Shown here: positions 1-5,846 of the stretch, piece by piece
Numbering within the stretch: the first letter of the stretch is position 1
How the letters are laid out: each line of letters starts with the position of its first letter
Origin: Candidatus Eiseniibacteriota bacterium
Lineage (GTDB): Bacteria; Eisenbacteria; RBG-16-71-46
Length of the DNA stretch: 16,446 nt
Direction of reading: 5' to 3'
Assembly: GCA_005893365.1 (NCBI GenBank)
Contig: VBPB01000055.1
Location: forward strand, 1 to 16,446
Translations under genes and position numbers: made by a program
Notes under the pieces: model-generated
Databases searched by the model: none
Told to the model about the DNA's origin: nothing
Seen by the model: only the letters and a program-made list of their open reading frames with translations

Positions 1-1035
1 GACGCCGAGCGTCACCGCCGTGTGGTTGCCGGTCACCTGGGCGCACACCTGGATCAAGGCCTCGCAGATCACCGGGTTCACCTTGCCGGGCATGATGCTC
101 GAGCCCGGCTGCACCGCCGGCAGGGCGATCTCGGCGAGCCCGCAGCGCGGGCCGCTGTTCATGAGCCGGACGTCGCCCGCGATCTTCATCAGGCTGGCGG
201 CCACCGCGTTCACCGCCCCGCTCGCCCAGACCGCGGCGTCCTGCGAGCCCTGCGCCGCGAAGTGGTTCCGCGCCTCGACGAACGGCAGCTTGGTCTGCTT
301 CGCGACCCGCTCGGCCACACGCCGCGCGAACTCAGGGTGCGTGTTGAGCCCGGTGCCGACGGCGGTCCCGCCCAGCGCCAGCTCGCACAGGTCGGGCTCG
401 ACGCACCGGAGCCGGGCGATGCCGTGCTCGACCATCGCAGCGTAGCCGCCGAACTCCTGGCCGAGGCGGATCGGGGTCGCGTCCATCATGTGGGTGCGCC
501 CGGTCTTGATGATGCGGTCGAAGGCGCGCGCCTTGGCGGCCAGCGCCACGCGCAGGCGTTCCAGCGCCGGCAGCAGGGCCCGGTCGATCGCCACCGCCGC
601 CGAGATGTGCAGCACGGTCGGGATCACGTCGTTGCTGCTCTGGCCCAGGTTGACGTGGTCGTTGGGGTGCACCTTGACACCTGCCAGCGCGCTCGCCCGG
701 TGGGCGATCACCTCGTTGGCGTTCATGTTGGTGCTGGTGCCGCTCCCGGTCTGGAACACGTCGATCGGGAACTCTGCGTCCCACTTGGCCGCGGCGACCT
801 CGCCCGCGGCCTTGATGATCGCCTGGGCGAGACCTGAGTCCAGGAGCCCCAGCTCGAGATTCACCGCCGCCGCGTGCGCCTTGAGCGCCCCCAGCGCGTG
901 GATGAACTCGGCCGGCATCGGCCGGCCGGAGATCGGGAAGTTCTCCACGGCGCGCTGGGTCGACGCCCCGTAGAGCGCTTCGGCCGGCACCTTCATCGTC
1001 CCCATCGTGTCCGTCTCCACCCGGTACTTCGCCAT
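1..1035 (-). CDS. fumC: Class II fumarate hydratase (fumarase C), 3' end cut by window edge
   Basis: Interconverts fumarate and L-malate in the cytosol as part of the TCA cycle; class II enzymes are iron-independent homotetramers. The first 345 residues of the usual ~460 are present. Visible in order: GSGTSTNMNANEV (about residues 91-103), HVNLGQSSNDV (about 127-137), GRTHMMDATPI (about 178-188, holding the active-site His region) and the mobile-loop signature GSSIMPGKVNP (about 311-321, with the catalytic Ser). These separate it from the related aspartase/argininosuccinate lyase families reasonably well, although aspartase is close. The ATG at 1035 is preceded by GGGGAGGAGG. It overlaps by one base the TGA of the upstream VOC gene (TGATG), so translation is probably coupled. 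The reading frame is uninterrupted. The missing C-terminal ~115 residues lie outside the window. Confidence 0.96.
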   Translation of the reverse strand, partial: MAKYRVETDTMGTMKVPAEALYGASTQRAVENFPISGRPMPAEFIHALGALKAHAAAVNLELGLLDSGLAQAIIKAAGEVAAAKWDAEFPIDVFQTGSGTSTNMNANEVIAHRASALAGVKVHPNDHVNLGQSSNDVIPTVLHISAAVAIDRALLPALERLRVALAAKARAFDRIIKTGRTHMMDATPIRLGQEFGGYAAMVEHGIARLRCVEPDLCELALGGTAVGTGLNTHPEFARRVAERVAKQTKLPFVEARNHFAAQGSQDAAVWASGAVNAVAASLMKIAGDVRLMNSGPRCGLAEIALPAVQPGSSIMPGKVNPVICEALIQVCAQVTGNHTAVTLGV

Positions 1036-1463
1036 CACACCCTCCTCCCCGTGTCGTCCAAATCCAGATGCTCGAAACCGCACAGCTCGACCCGATGGTC
1101 GTCCGGGTCGCTGAAGTAGATCGAGTCCGCGTTCCAGAAGTCGAATGTCACCGGCCCTTCGACCACCACGCCGAGAGACTCCAGCCGCGCCTTCTCGGCG
1201 GGGATCGCCGAGCGCGCGACGGCGATGGCGAAGTGCGCGGGCCCGCCGCAGTGGGCGGCGCCGAAGGAGAGCGGCTTCCGGGTGAGGCCGAGTCGCGGCG
1301 GCGAGCCGGGCGCGCCGGTCCAGAACCACGCCCAGTCGTCCGAGGGCGCGGCCTCGAGTACCAGCCCGACCACGTCGCGATAGAACGTCACGGCGCGGCC
1401 GACGTCCTTGACCCTGAGGATCAGCTCCGAGAGTCCGTGGCGCGGGCTGACTGGGGGCGTCAT
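1035..1463 (-). CDS. VOC / glyoxalase-fold dioxygenase-like protein
   Basis: A 142-residue single-unit vicinal-oxygen-chelate protein made of two beta-alpha-beta-beta-beta modules. LSELILRVKDVGRAVTFYRDVVGL at the N terminus and IYFSDPDDHRVELCGFE at the C terminus are family hallmarks. Candidate metal ligands are His77 (in GPAHFAI) and Glu126 (in HRVEL). The usual first-strand His position is Glu13 here, so metal use or reaction may differ. Substrate cannot be told; glyoxalase, fosfomycin-resistance and extradiol-dioxygenase-like proteins all share this fold. I chose ATG 1463, preceded by AAGGAG, over an ATG at 1520 that would add a 19-residue Arg-rich extension and would lie inside the likely -10 box. 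Its stop overlaps the fumC start, so the two form an operon. Confidence 0.88.
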   Translation of the reverse strand: MTPPVSPRHGLSELILRVKDVGRAVTFYRDVVGLVLEAAPSDDWAWFWTGAPGSPPRLGLTRKPLSFGAAHCGGPAHFAIAVARSAIPAEKARLESLGVVVEGPVTFDFWNADSIYFSDPDDHRVELCGFEHLDLDDTGRRV

Positions 1464-1518
1464 GCGCTCCTTCCCTGCGGCGCGCGGGTACCAAGGTCGC
1501 CGGCGCGCGCGAACCGCC

Positions 1519-1524
1519 ATCCTA
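1519..1524 (-). promoter_or_regulatory. Candidate -10 box (TAGGAT) for the VOC-fumC operon
   Basis: On the minus strand GCGGTAGGATGG contains a TAnnnT hexamer. A transcript starting about 7 nt further on would give a leader of about 49 nt ending in the AAGGAG ribosome site of the VOC gene. No convincing -35 is seen. This placement argues that the VOC-fumC pair is transcribed separately from the NDH-2/OsmC pair. Confidence 0.4.
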
Positions 1525-1619
1525 CCGCAGGGGCTCCCGGGGCTGCACGCGGCGGGGGACGCGGCCCATGCGGGGTCGCCCGTGCCACGCGCCGCGGCAG
1601 GTCGCGCGCGTGCCTGGGC

Positions 1620-2039
1620 TCAGGCCGGGATGATCTCGTAGCGGCTCACGATCTCGACCGTCGGCGCCAGGGTCGCGTGCACCGAGCAGTACTTGGTCTC
1701 GCTCAAGCGCATGGCCTCCTCGATGCACGTCCGGCTCAGGTCGCGGCCGCGGAGCCGGTGGACGACCTCGATGCGCGTGAACTTGCGCGGGTGTTCGGCC
1801 GCGCGCTCGCCCAAGACCGCCACCTCGTAGCCCAGCGCCACCTGACGCTGCTTGCGCAGGATGCCGATCACGTCCATCCCCGCGCAGCCGCCGAGGGCGG
1901 CGACCAGCAGCTCGACCGGCGAGGGGCCCTTGGGATCCTGGTCGCTGTCCATCACGAAGCCCGGCCCCTTCGCGAAGCGCGCATCGAACACCAGGCCGCT
2001 CTCGATGGTCTGCAGCACCACGCTCGCCGTCGTCGCCAC
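1620..2039 (-). CDS. OsmC/Ohr-family protein
   Basis: OsmC-fold proteins are small homodimeric thiol peroxidases that reduce organic hydroperoxides in the cytosol, although many family members are uncharacterised. The 139 residues show DSDQDPKGPSPVELLVAAL, then GGCAGMDV with Cys52, and later ETKYCSVHATL with Cys118. These are the two conserved cysteines in the expected places. Start choice: AAGGAGG at 2051-2045 sits 5 nt before GTG 2039 and only 2 nt before GTG 2042; the second GTG is better spaced, giving a protein beginning (M)ATTASVVLQ. An upstream ATG at 2090 would run into the NDH-2 gene and is unlikely. It begins 19 bp after the NDH-2 stop, so both are probably on one mRNA, linking respiration with peroxide defence. 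Confidence 0.92.
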   Translation of the reverse strand: MATTASVVLQTIESGLVFDARFAKGPGFVMDSDQDPKGPSPVELLVAALGGCAGMDVIGILRKQRQVALGYEVAVLGERAAEHPRKFTRIEVVHRLRGRDLSRTCIEEAMRLSETKYCSVHATLAPTVEIVSRYEIIPA

Positions 2040-2058
2040 CACGTCCTCCTTCCGGCCG

Positions 2059-3414
2059 CTACGCGGCCCCCCGGTCCGGATCCTCGGCACTCCGCGGCTC
2101 CGGCGCCCCCAGCGACAGGTTGAGCTCCTCGTCCGACAGGATCTGGCGTCGGTTCAGGATCTGCGAGGAGTCGTGCTCGAACAGCAGGTGGGTCAGGTGG
2201 TCGAGCCCCACCTCGAGCTGCTTGCGGAAGCCCACCATCGTGATCAGGTAGTACGCGGCCCACAGGAGCCAGGCCAGCCGGCCCGAGAACGGCACGCCCA
2301 TCAGCTCCACCACCGAGCTGTGCTTGCCGAGCGAGATGATGTAGCCCTTCCCTTTGTATCCGAAGCGCGCGGGCGCGCGGGCGCGGGCACGGGCCACGAG
2401 TTCCTGACCCACGTGGCGGCCGGTGGCGACCGCCACCTGCGCCAGCCGCGGCAGGTAGCCGCCGCGACCGTCGGCGACGGCCCCGCAGTCCCCGATCACG
2501 AACACGTCCTCGACCGGCCGGCCGTCGGGATCGAGGGCGCGCAGCCGCGGGTCCACCCGCACGCGGCCGTCGTCGGCATGGGCCAGCGGCAGGCCGCGCA
2601 CCACCTGCGGCGGCCGGACGCCGGCGGTCCAGATGAGCGTGAAGCCCTCGGCCACGCTGCCGTCCGCCAGCCGCACGCAGCGCGGATCCACGCGCACCAC
2701 CGGGGCCTGCAGGCGCACCTGGACGCCGCGCCGCTCGAGGAAGCGCTGCACGTAGGCGGAGTGCGCGGGGCGGGCGGTGTTCACCAGCCGGTCGCCCGCC
2801 TCCAGCACCGTCACCGAGACGTCCGAACGGTGCAGGCTCCCGTACTTGGGCAGCAGGGTCTCGCGCGCCATCTCCATCAGCTCGGCGGCCACCTCGACGC
2901 CGGTCACGCCCCCGCCGACCACGACGAACGAGAGCAGGCGGCGGCGCTGGTCGCGCGTCTCGGCCTGCTCGGCCATCTCGAACAGCTCGACCACGCGGGC
3001 GCGCAGCGTCATGGCGTCGACGATGGTCTTGAACGGCCGGGTGTGCTCGACCGCCCCGGGGATGTCGTAGTAGTTGGTCTCGCTTCCCACCGCCACCACC
3101 AGCACCTCGAAGCGCTCGACCAGGTCGTTGTGGAGCCGCACCTCGCGCCGCGCCAGGTCGATGGCCATGACCTTGTTCTTCTGGAAGCGGATGTGGCGGT
3201 GCTGGGCCATGGCGCGCAGCGGGTAGACGATGTGCCGCGTCTCGACCGCGCCCACCGCCACGGCGGGCAACAGGGGATTGAACTGGAAGAAGTTCTCTTT
3301 GTCGACCAGCAGCGTGTCCCAGTACTCGCGCGCGGCGCGGGAACGACCCACCGCGCGGGCGACGTCGAGCCCGCCGAATCCGCCGCCGAGGATGAGGAGC
3401 CGCCGGCCCGCCAT
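2059..3414 (-). CDS. ndh: Type II NADH dehydrogenase (NDH-2) family FAD oxidoreductase
   Basis: Single-subunit, non-proton-pumping NADH:quinone oxidoreductase expected on the inner face of the cytoplasmic membrane. The 451-residue length fits the family. Visible: FAD-binding GGGFGG at 10-15; the NFFQFNPLLP segment at 41-50; a second dinucleotide-binding loop GGGVTG at 167-172 for NADH; WTAGV at 262-266; and the FAD-contacting VIGDC at 306-310. The sequence GKGYIISLGKHSSVVEL (355-371) and a hydrophobic helix at about 379-396 match the C-terminal membrane-anchoring region of NDH-2. ATG 3414 was chosen because the Rossmann strand starts at residue 5. No Shine-Dalgarno is visible, but a TAGACT box lies 8 nt upstream, consistent with leaderless translation. 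Quinone specificity cannot be read from sequence; sulfide:quinone reductase is a less likely alternative. Confidence 0.93.
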   Translation of the reverse strand: MAGRRLLILGGGFGGLDVARAVGRSRAAREYWDTLLVDKENFFQFNPLLPAVAVGAVETRHIVYPLRAMAQHRHIRFQKNKVMAIDLARREVRLHNDLVERFEVLVVAVGSETNYYDIPGAVEHTRPFKTIVDAMTLRARVVELFEMAEQAETRDQRRRLLSFVVVGGGVTGVEVAAELMEMARETLLPKYGSLHRSDVSVTVLEAGDRLVNTARPAHSAYVQRFLERRGVQVRLQAPVVRVDPRCVRLADGSVAEGFTLIWTAGVRPPQVVRGLPLAHADDGRVRVDPRLRALDPDGRPVEDVFVIGDCGAVADGRGGYLPRLAQVAVATGRHVGQELVARARARAPARFGYKGKGYIISLGKHSSVVELMGVPFSGRLAWLLWAAYYLITMVGFRKQLEVGLDHLTHLLFEHDSSQILNRRQILSDEELNLSLGAPEPRSAEDPDRGAA

Positions 3415-3422
3415 GGCCGCGC

Positions 3423-3428
3423 AGTCTA
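3423..3428 (-). promoter_or_regulatory. Candidate extended -10 (TGCTAGACT) of the NDH-2 operon
   Basis: On the minus strand GTGCTAGACT ends 8 nt before ATG 3414. A transcript would begin at or within a base or two of the start codon, explaining the absence of a ribosome-binding site. There is no recognisable -35. It shares GCTAnnnT with five other starts in this window. Confidence 0.5.
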
Positions 3429-3549
3429 GCACGCGATCTCGGGGCGCGGCGGCCGCGGTGCCCCGGGTCGGGCGAGGAGCGGCGGGCTTGCGGCTCGCGC
3501 CGGGCCCGGACGGTCCCGCCCGGCGTCGCACGCTTGCCGCCGCCGCTGC

Positions 3550-3555
3550 TAATCT
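3550..3555 (+). promoter_or_regulatory. Candidate extended -10 (TGCTAATCT) of the GT2 gene
   Basis: TGCTAATCT ends 6 nt before the GTG start at 3562, so the mRNA is probably leaderless. It is divergent from the NDH-2 promoter; the 147-bp region 3415-3561 therefore holds two back-to-back promoters and no other feature I can support. Confidence 0.5.
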
Positions 3556-3561
3556 GGACAT

Positions 3562-4524
3562 GTGCCCGCGATCTCCGTGCTCATGCCGGTCCGCGACGCC
3601 GCGCCGTGGCTCGCCGCGTCGCTGCGCTCGCTGACGCGGCAGCGCGTTCGCGACCTCGAGATCGTCGCGGTGGACGACGGCTCGACCGACGGGTCCGGCG
3701 CCTGGCTCGATCGCGCCGCCGCCGCCGAGCCGAGACTCCGCGTGGTCCACACGCCGCCGCTCGGGCTGCCGGCGGCGCTCGCGACCGCACTCGCGCTCGC
3801 GCGTGCCCCGCTCATCGCCCGCCACGACGCCGACGATCTGTCCCACCGCGATCGGCTCGCGCTGCAACATGCCTATCTCGCCGCCCATCCCCGCGTGAGC
3901 GTGGTCGGCTGCCGCGTGCGCCTGTTCCCCGGCGCCGCGGCCGGCGCCGGCATGCGCCGCTGGGCGGCGTGGCACAACGGCCTGCTCACGCACGAGGCGA
4001 TGGCGCGCGAGGCGCTCATCGACAGCCCGCTCGCCCACGGCACGGCCCTCCTCCGCCGCGCGGCACTCGCCCGGGCGGGCGGATGGCAGGAGCACGGCTG
4101 GCCCGAGGATCTGGACCTCTGGCTCAGGATGCTCGAGCGCGGCGCCGTCTTCGCCAAGCTCCCCCGCATCCTCTATGCGTGGCGCCAGCATCCGCAGAGC
4201 GCCACCCGTCGCGACCCGCGCTATCGCCGCGAGCGTTTCCTGGACCTGCGTCGTACCGCCCTCGAGCGCGGCCTGGTCCACGGGGCGGCCCGGCTCACCC
4301 TGGTCGGCGTCGGCCGCAGCCTGTCCGAGTGGCGGGCGGCGCTGGCGCGCCGCGGCCGTGACGTGCGGATCGTCGCCGCCGGCCGGCCGGCGCGCACGGC
4401 GCTGGTCGCGCTCCGGGCCCCGATCGTGCTGGTGTTCGGCGCCGCGCCGGCCCGCCATCGCTGGCGCGAGGCGCTTGCGGCGATGGGGTTGCGCGAGCGT
4501 GCCGATTTCGTATTCGTGGCCTGA
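3562..4524 (+). CDS. Family 2 (GT-A fold) glycosyltransferase
   Basis: Inverting glycosyltransferase that would move a sugar from a nucleotide-sugar donor to a surface-glycan acceptor. The 320 residues show the GT2 start PAISVLMPVRDA, the nucleotide-binding VDDGSTDGS (37-45), the DxD-type motif HDADD (88-92, metal and donor phosphate) and PEDLDLWLRM (181-190), whose ED pair is the likely catalytic base. Residues ~245-320 form a second small alpha/beta region starting VGVGRSLSEW, discussed under findings. No membrane helix is evident. The GTG at 3562 was chosen because the first GT2 beta strand starts at residue 3; an overlapping ATG at 3560 is in the wrong frame. There is no ribosome site, but a TGCTAATCT box lies 6 nt upstream. 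It stands alone rather than in a glycan cluster, so its acceptor is unknown. Confidence 0.92.
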   Translation: MPAISVLMPVRDAAPWLAASLRSLTRQRVRDLEIVAVDDGSTDGSGAWLDRAAAAEPRLRVVHTPPLGLPAALATALALARAPLIARHDADDLSHRDRLALQHAYLAAHPRVSVVGCRVRLFPGAAAGAGMRRWAAWHNGLLTHEAMAREALIDSPLAHGTALLRRAALARAGGWQEHGWPEDLDLWLRMLERGAVFAKLPRILYAWRQHPQSATRRDPRYRRERFLDLRRTALERGLVHGAARLTLVGVGRSLSEWRAALARRGRDVRIVAAGRPARTALVALRAPIVLVFGAAPARHRWREALAAMGLRERADFVFVA

Positions 4525-4540
4525 TTCCCATCCTTCCGTG

Positions 4541-4618
4541 TTGACAAGGCTTTGCACATTCCCCATAGATAGGGATCATATTCAGGCTTTACATCGGCCC
4601 GCGTCTGTGGCGTAGTCT
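4541..4618 (+). promoter_or_regulatory. AT-rich promoter island upstream of the HTH/AT-hook gene
   Basis: A local drop in GC inside a very GC-rich window. It contains a perfect TTGACA (4541-4546) and, further on, TTTACA (4588-4593) followed after 19 nt by TAGTCT (4613-4618, a TAnnnT -10). The TTGACA has only a weak -10 partner at normal spacing (CATAGA, 4564-4569). The TTTACA/TAGTCT pair would give a leader of about 86 nt ending in the GAGG ribosome site. This is the only place in the window with convincing -35-like hexamers. The exact start site is not decided by the sequence. Confidence 0.45.
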
Positions 4619-4710
4619 CCTTGATCGGCCCTGCACACGGCGCCGCTGCCGGCCGACCGTGTGGCTCGCATTCGGTACCATCATTCACACCCAACTGTGA
4701 GGTCACTGCC

Positions 4711-5052
4711 ATGGCCAAGACCCGCCGCAAGCGGCACACCTATACCAGCGCGCAGCGCACCGCCATCCTGGCGACCGCGCGCAAGGAGAGCCTGACGGCG
4801 CTTCAGGTGCAGAGGAAGTTCGGCGTCACGCCGGTGACCTACTACTCGTGGCGCAAGAAGACCGGCCTGACCCGCCGGCGCGGCGGCGAGATCGTGACCA
4901 GCGGCGGGGCAGGTCTGGATCTGGACCGTCAGGTGCGCGGTGAAGTGCGCGCCAAGGTGCGCCAGATCCTGCCGAGCATCGTCCGCACCGAAGTGAGCGG
5001 CTACCTCGAGGCGCTCTTCGGCGGACGGCGCGGACGCCCGCGCAAGGTCTGA
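4711..5052 (+). CDS. Orphan small DNA-binding protein: transposase-type HTH plus C-terminal AT-hook
   Basis: A 113-residue basic protein. Residues ~12-50 (TSAQRTAILATAR ... LQVQRKFGVTPVTYYSWRKK) match the helix-turn-helix of IS3/IS2-type OrfA transposase proteins (HTH_Tnp_1 style), including the terminal YYSWRKK. Residues 54-68 are a Gly/Arg linker, 69-104 look amphipathic and helical, and the end GRRGRPRKV contains an AT-hook core (RGRPRK, 107-112). No transposase catalytic ORF, terminal inverted repeat or second IS3 gene follows, so this is probably a domesticated regulator or nucleoid-type protein rather than a working insertion sequence. ATG 4711 is preceded by GAGG with 8-nt spacing; a TTG at 4621 in the same frame is too close to the -10 to be the start. 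DNA target and role are unknown. Confidence 0.85.
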   Translation: MAKTRRKRHTYTSAQRTAILATARKESLTALQVQRKFGVTPVTYYSWRKKTGLTRRRGGEIVTSGGAGLDLDRQVRGEVRAKVRQILPSIVRTEVSGYLEALFGGRRGRPRKV

Positions 5053-5060
5053 CGCGACGC

Positions 5061-5086
5061 CTCGCGGCGCACTCCGCGCCGGCGAG
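5061..5086 (+). terminator. GC-rich hairpin after the HTH/AT-hook gene
   Basis: CTCGCGGCGC (5061-5070) pairs with GCGCCGGCGAG (5076-5086) through ten base pairs with one bulged G and a 5-nt loop, starting 8 nt after the stop codon. No T-run follows, so it may end transcription only weakly or act as a 3'-end stabiliser. Confidence 0.4.
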
Positions 5087-5107
5087 CCGATCGTCCCCTC
5101 CGACGTC

Positions 5108-5790
5108 TCATCCGAACGCGGCTCGGGCCCACGCCCGGGCCGCTTCGGCTGCGGCGGCCGCGGCCGAGCCGGTCGCGCGCGCTCGTGCCGCGGCTGCGGC
5201 GGCCGCGCGAGTCGCCGCGGCTGCTCCGATCCTTGGCGCTACGCGCCTTGTATTCTTCAGATGTACATTGGCCGCCGCGCGCTGAGAGGCCAGCCGCTTC
5301 TCCTTCATGAATCCGGCGCCTAACACACGCTCGGCTTCATACTGGTGTGCGCCCGACACCGGAGCCGGATGGCGGCCACCGTCGCCTGGCCGCCACGAGC
5401 GACCGGCTGGATAGGATCGAACTCGAGCCTGCTTCGCGCCACGCACCGGTCCCGTTCTCCCCGACGAACGTGCACCGGCCGCCGTCCCGTTCCCACACGG
5501 CGCGCTCGACGGCCGCCGGGATATGGGTTGGCCGACCGGTGCCGCGGGGGGGGCCAGTTCAGGAGTTGTCATGCCAACGGGCCCCGGGGCCCGTTGAACA
5601 TCGAGCGACTCGGCCGGTAGCGCCTGAACCAACGTCGGCAGGTCCGGCCGCGGGGAAGCGATTCGCCAGCAGCTGCTCCATCTGGGCCCGGGTCTTGTTC
5701 ACCGCGGCGGCCAGGAGCTCGCCCGCCGCCGACCGGACATCGAGGTGATGCTCGGAGTGTTGGGATGGTGACCGGTGCGCCGCTCGATCG
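5108..5790 (-). pseudogene. Decayed HNH endonuclease gene
   Basis: Reading the minus strand across changing frames rebuilds a recognisable HNH-nuclease protein of a type common in environmental genomes. From 5772: VTIPTLRA; then HLDVRSAAGELLAAAVNKTR and MEQLLANRFP; frame change in a C-run near 5652-5655; then RPDLPTLVQALPAESLDVQR and APGPVGMTTPEL; near 5525-5540 a further frame change with apparent loss of the ~100-residue middle region; then HIPAAVERAVWERDGGRCTF and VGENG; frame change near 5450; then RSRLEFDPIQPVARGGQATV and AAIRLRCRAH; frame change near 5345; then HQYEAERVLGAGFMKEKR and an Ala-rich tail. The usual DH of the HNH motif reads DP (codon 5415-5413). The N-terminal third is absent. 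About five frame changes plus the lost His mean it cannot make an active nuclease. Family membership is from recall of conserved wording, the frame changes from direct reading. Confidence 0.8.
5235..5257 (+). terminator. Weak candidate intrinsic terminator
   Basis: GGCGC-TAC-GCGCC followed by TTGTATTCTT: a five-pair GC stem with a T-rich tail in an otherwise GC-rich region. It lies 180 bp after the HTH/AT-hook stop and antisense to the HNH remnant. It could stop read-through from upstream, but the stem is short and may be incidental. Confidence 0.25.
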
Positions 5791-5834
5791 ACGCACGCCA
5801 CGATCGGGTCTGCGAGCCCCCACCCGGCGTGTGC

Positions 5835-5840
5835 TAGCCT
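5835..5840 (+). promoter_or_regulatory. Candidate extended -10 (TGCTAGCCT) of the GT39-AsnB operon
   Basis: TGCTAGCCT ends 6 nt before ATG 5847, again without a Shine-Dalgarno, implying a leaderless transcript. No -35 is visible in 5812-5818. Confidence 0.5.
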
Positions 5841-5846
5841 GCGGTG

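Noticed and set aside
1464..1520. ATG 1520 as start of the VOC protein
   Set aside because: The extension is Arg-rich and unlike the family, and the ATG overlaps the TAGGAT promoter box; ATG 1463 has AAGGAG.
4711..5052. A complete IS3-family insertion sequence
   Set aside because: Only an OrfA-like HTH is present; no DDE transposase frame, terminal inverted repeats or target duplication are found within 4525-5800.
5108..5308. Ala/Arg-rich 66-residue minus-strand ORF starting MKEKRLASQR as an independent small gene
   Set aside because: The words just upstream in the same frame (HQYEAERVLGAGF) continue straight into it and match the end of HNH nucleases; there is no ribosome site or promoter box.
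5318..5324. GCCTAAC / GTTAGGC resembling an integron attC core site
   Set aside because: No matching second core (GTTRRRY) at attC distance and no integrase or cassette structure; a single 7-mer is expected by chance.
5575..5596. Perfect 22-bp palindrome CAACGGGCCCCGGGGCCCGTTG, considered as operator or terminator
   Set aside because: It lies inside the HNH remnant where the codons give VQRAPGPVG, ordinary wording for that family, and no T-run or promoter adjoins it; it is probably coding-derived.
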